A stretch of 5,432 nucleotides of DNA. Source: Clostridiales bacterium. Its GTDB lineage: Bacteria > Bacillota_A > Clostridia > Oscillospirales > Acutalibacteraceae. A program made the position numbers and the translations under genes. The stretch spans positions 1 to 5,432 of the forward strand of contig VSOH01000119.1 of NCBI GenBank assembly GCA_009774735.1, read 5' to 3'. Below the pieces are notes generated by a model. That model saw nothing but the letters and a program-made list of their open reading frames with translations. It searched no databases and was not told the DNA's origin. Each line of letters starts with the position of its first letter. The first letter of the stretch is position 1. This document shows positions 5,408 to 5,432 of this stretch, piece by piece.

Positions 5408-5432
5408 GTTTATACTATACATTAGTATAAGC
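5408..5432. promoter_or_regulatory. Dyad after the last gene: operator or cut-off terminator
   Basis: TTATACTA (5410-5417) and TAGTATAA (5423-5430) are perfectly complementary around a 5-base loop (TACAT). In RNA the stem could add a U-G pair (5409/5431) and a G-C pair (5408/5432), reaching the window edge. The stem is A/T-rich and no T-run is visible, so an intrinsic terminator cannot be confirmed. As DNA, the symmetric TATACTA/TAGTATA halves look like a repressor operator, and TATACT at 5411-5416 could be a -10 box for the next gene. Its -35 counterpart is poor. Confidence 0.4.

Noticed and set aside
1..5432. CRISPR array, mobile element, tRNA/rRNA gene or toxin-antitoxin pair
   Set aside because: No spaced direct repeats, transposase or integrase frames, RNA gene signatures or paired small genes are visible. 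The window is filled by seven housekeeping-type genes.

Overview
The window looks like an A/T-rich chromosomal segment of an anaerobic low-GC Gram-positive bacterium. Class Clostridia is most likely, and a gut Oscillospiraceae/Ruminococcaceae-type organism is a weaker guess. This rests on TrmK, an RqcH-type NFACT protein, the MEP isoprenoid enzymes, a DUF1858 redox protein and an SPL-like radical SAM protein, all with strong Shine-Dalgarno use. It is a compact housekeeping region. I see no insertion sequence, phage gene, CRISPR array, tRNA or rRNA.

Layout: a 5' regulatory stretch (1-84) holds a well-formed sigma-A-type promoter, an inverted repeat spanning it, a small leader hairpin and a Shine-Dalgarno site. 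Seven genes follow, all on the + strand: a DUF1858 protein (85-288), trmK (288-917), a Nif3/YqfO-family protein (914-1660), rqcH (1676-3352), ispD (3345-4022), ispF (4022-4489) and a radical SAM protein (4507-5382). Four of the six junctions overlap (TAATG, ATGA, 8 bases, TAATG) and the other two gaps are 15 and 17 bases, so one polycistronic operon with translational coupling is the simplest reading. The last 50 bases carry a perfect 8-bp dyad that runs close to the window edge. It could be the start of a terminator or the operator/promoter of the next gene.

The genes fall into three functional groups. One is RNA and translation: m1A22 tRNA methylation by TrmK, and rescue of stalled 50S subunits by RqcH. 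The second is isoprenoid synthesis, the two MEP steps IspD and IspF. The third is metal/redox proteins of unclear role: DUF1858, Nif3-like and the radical SAM protein. No dedicated novel defence or mobile system is visible. The least understood items are the radical SAM protein, which resembles spore photoproduct lyase but appears to lack its hydrogen-donor cysteine, the DUF1858 protein heading the operon, and the symmetric elements at the two ends.
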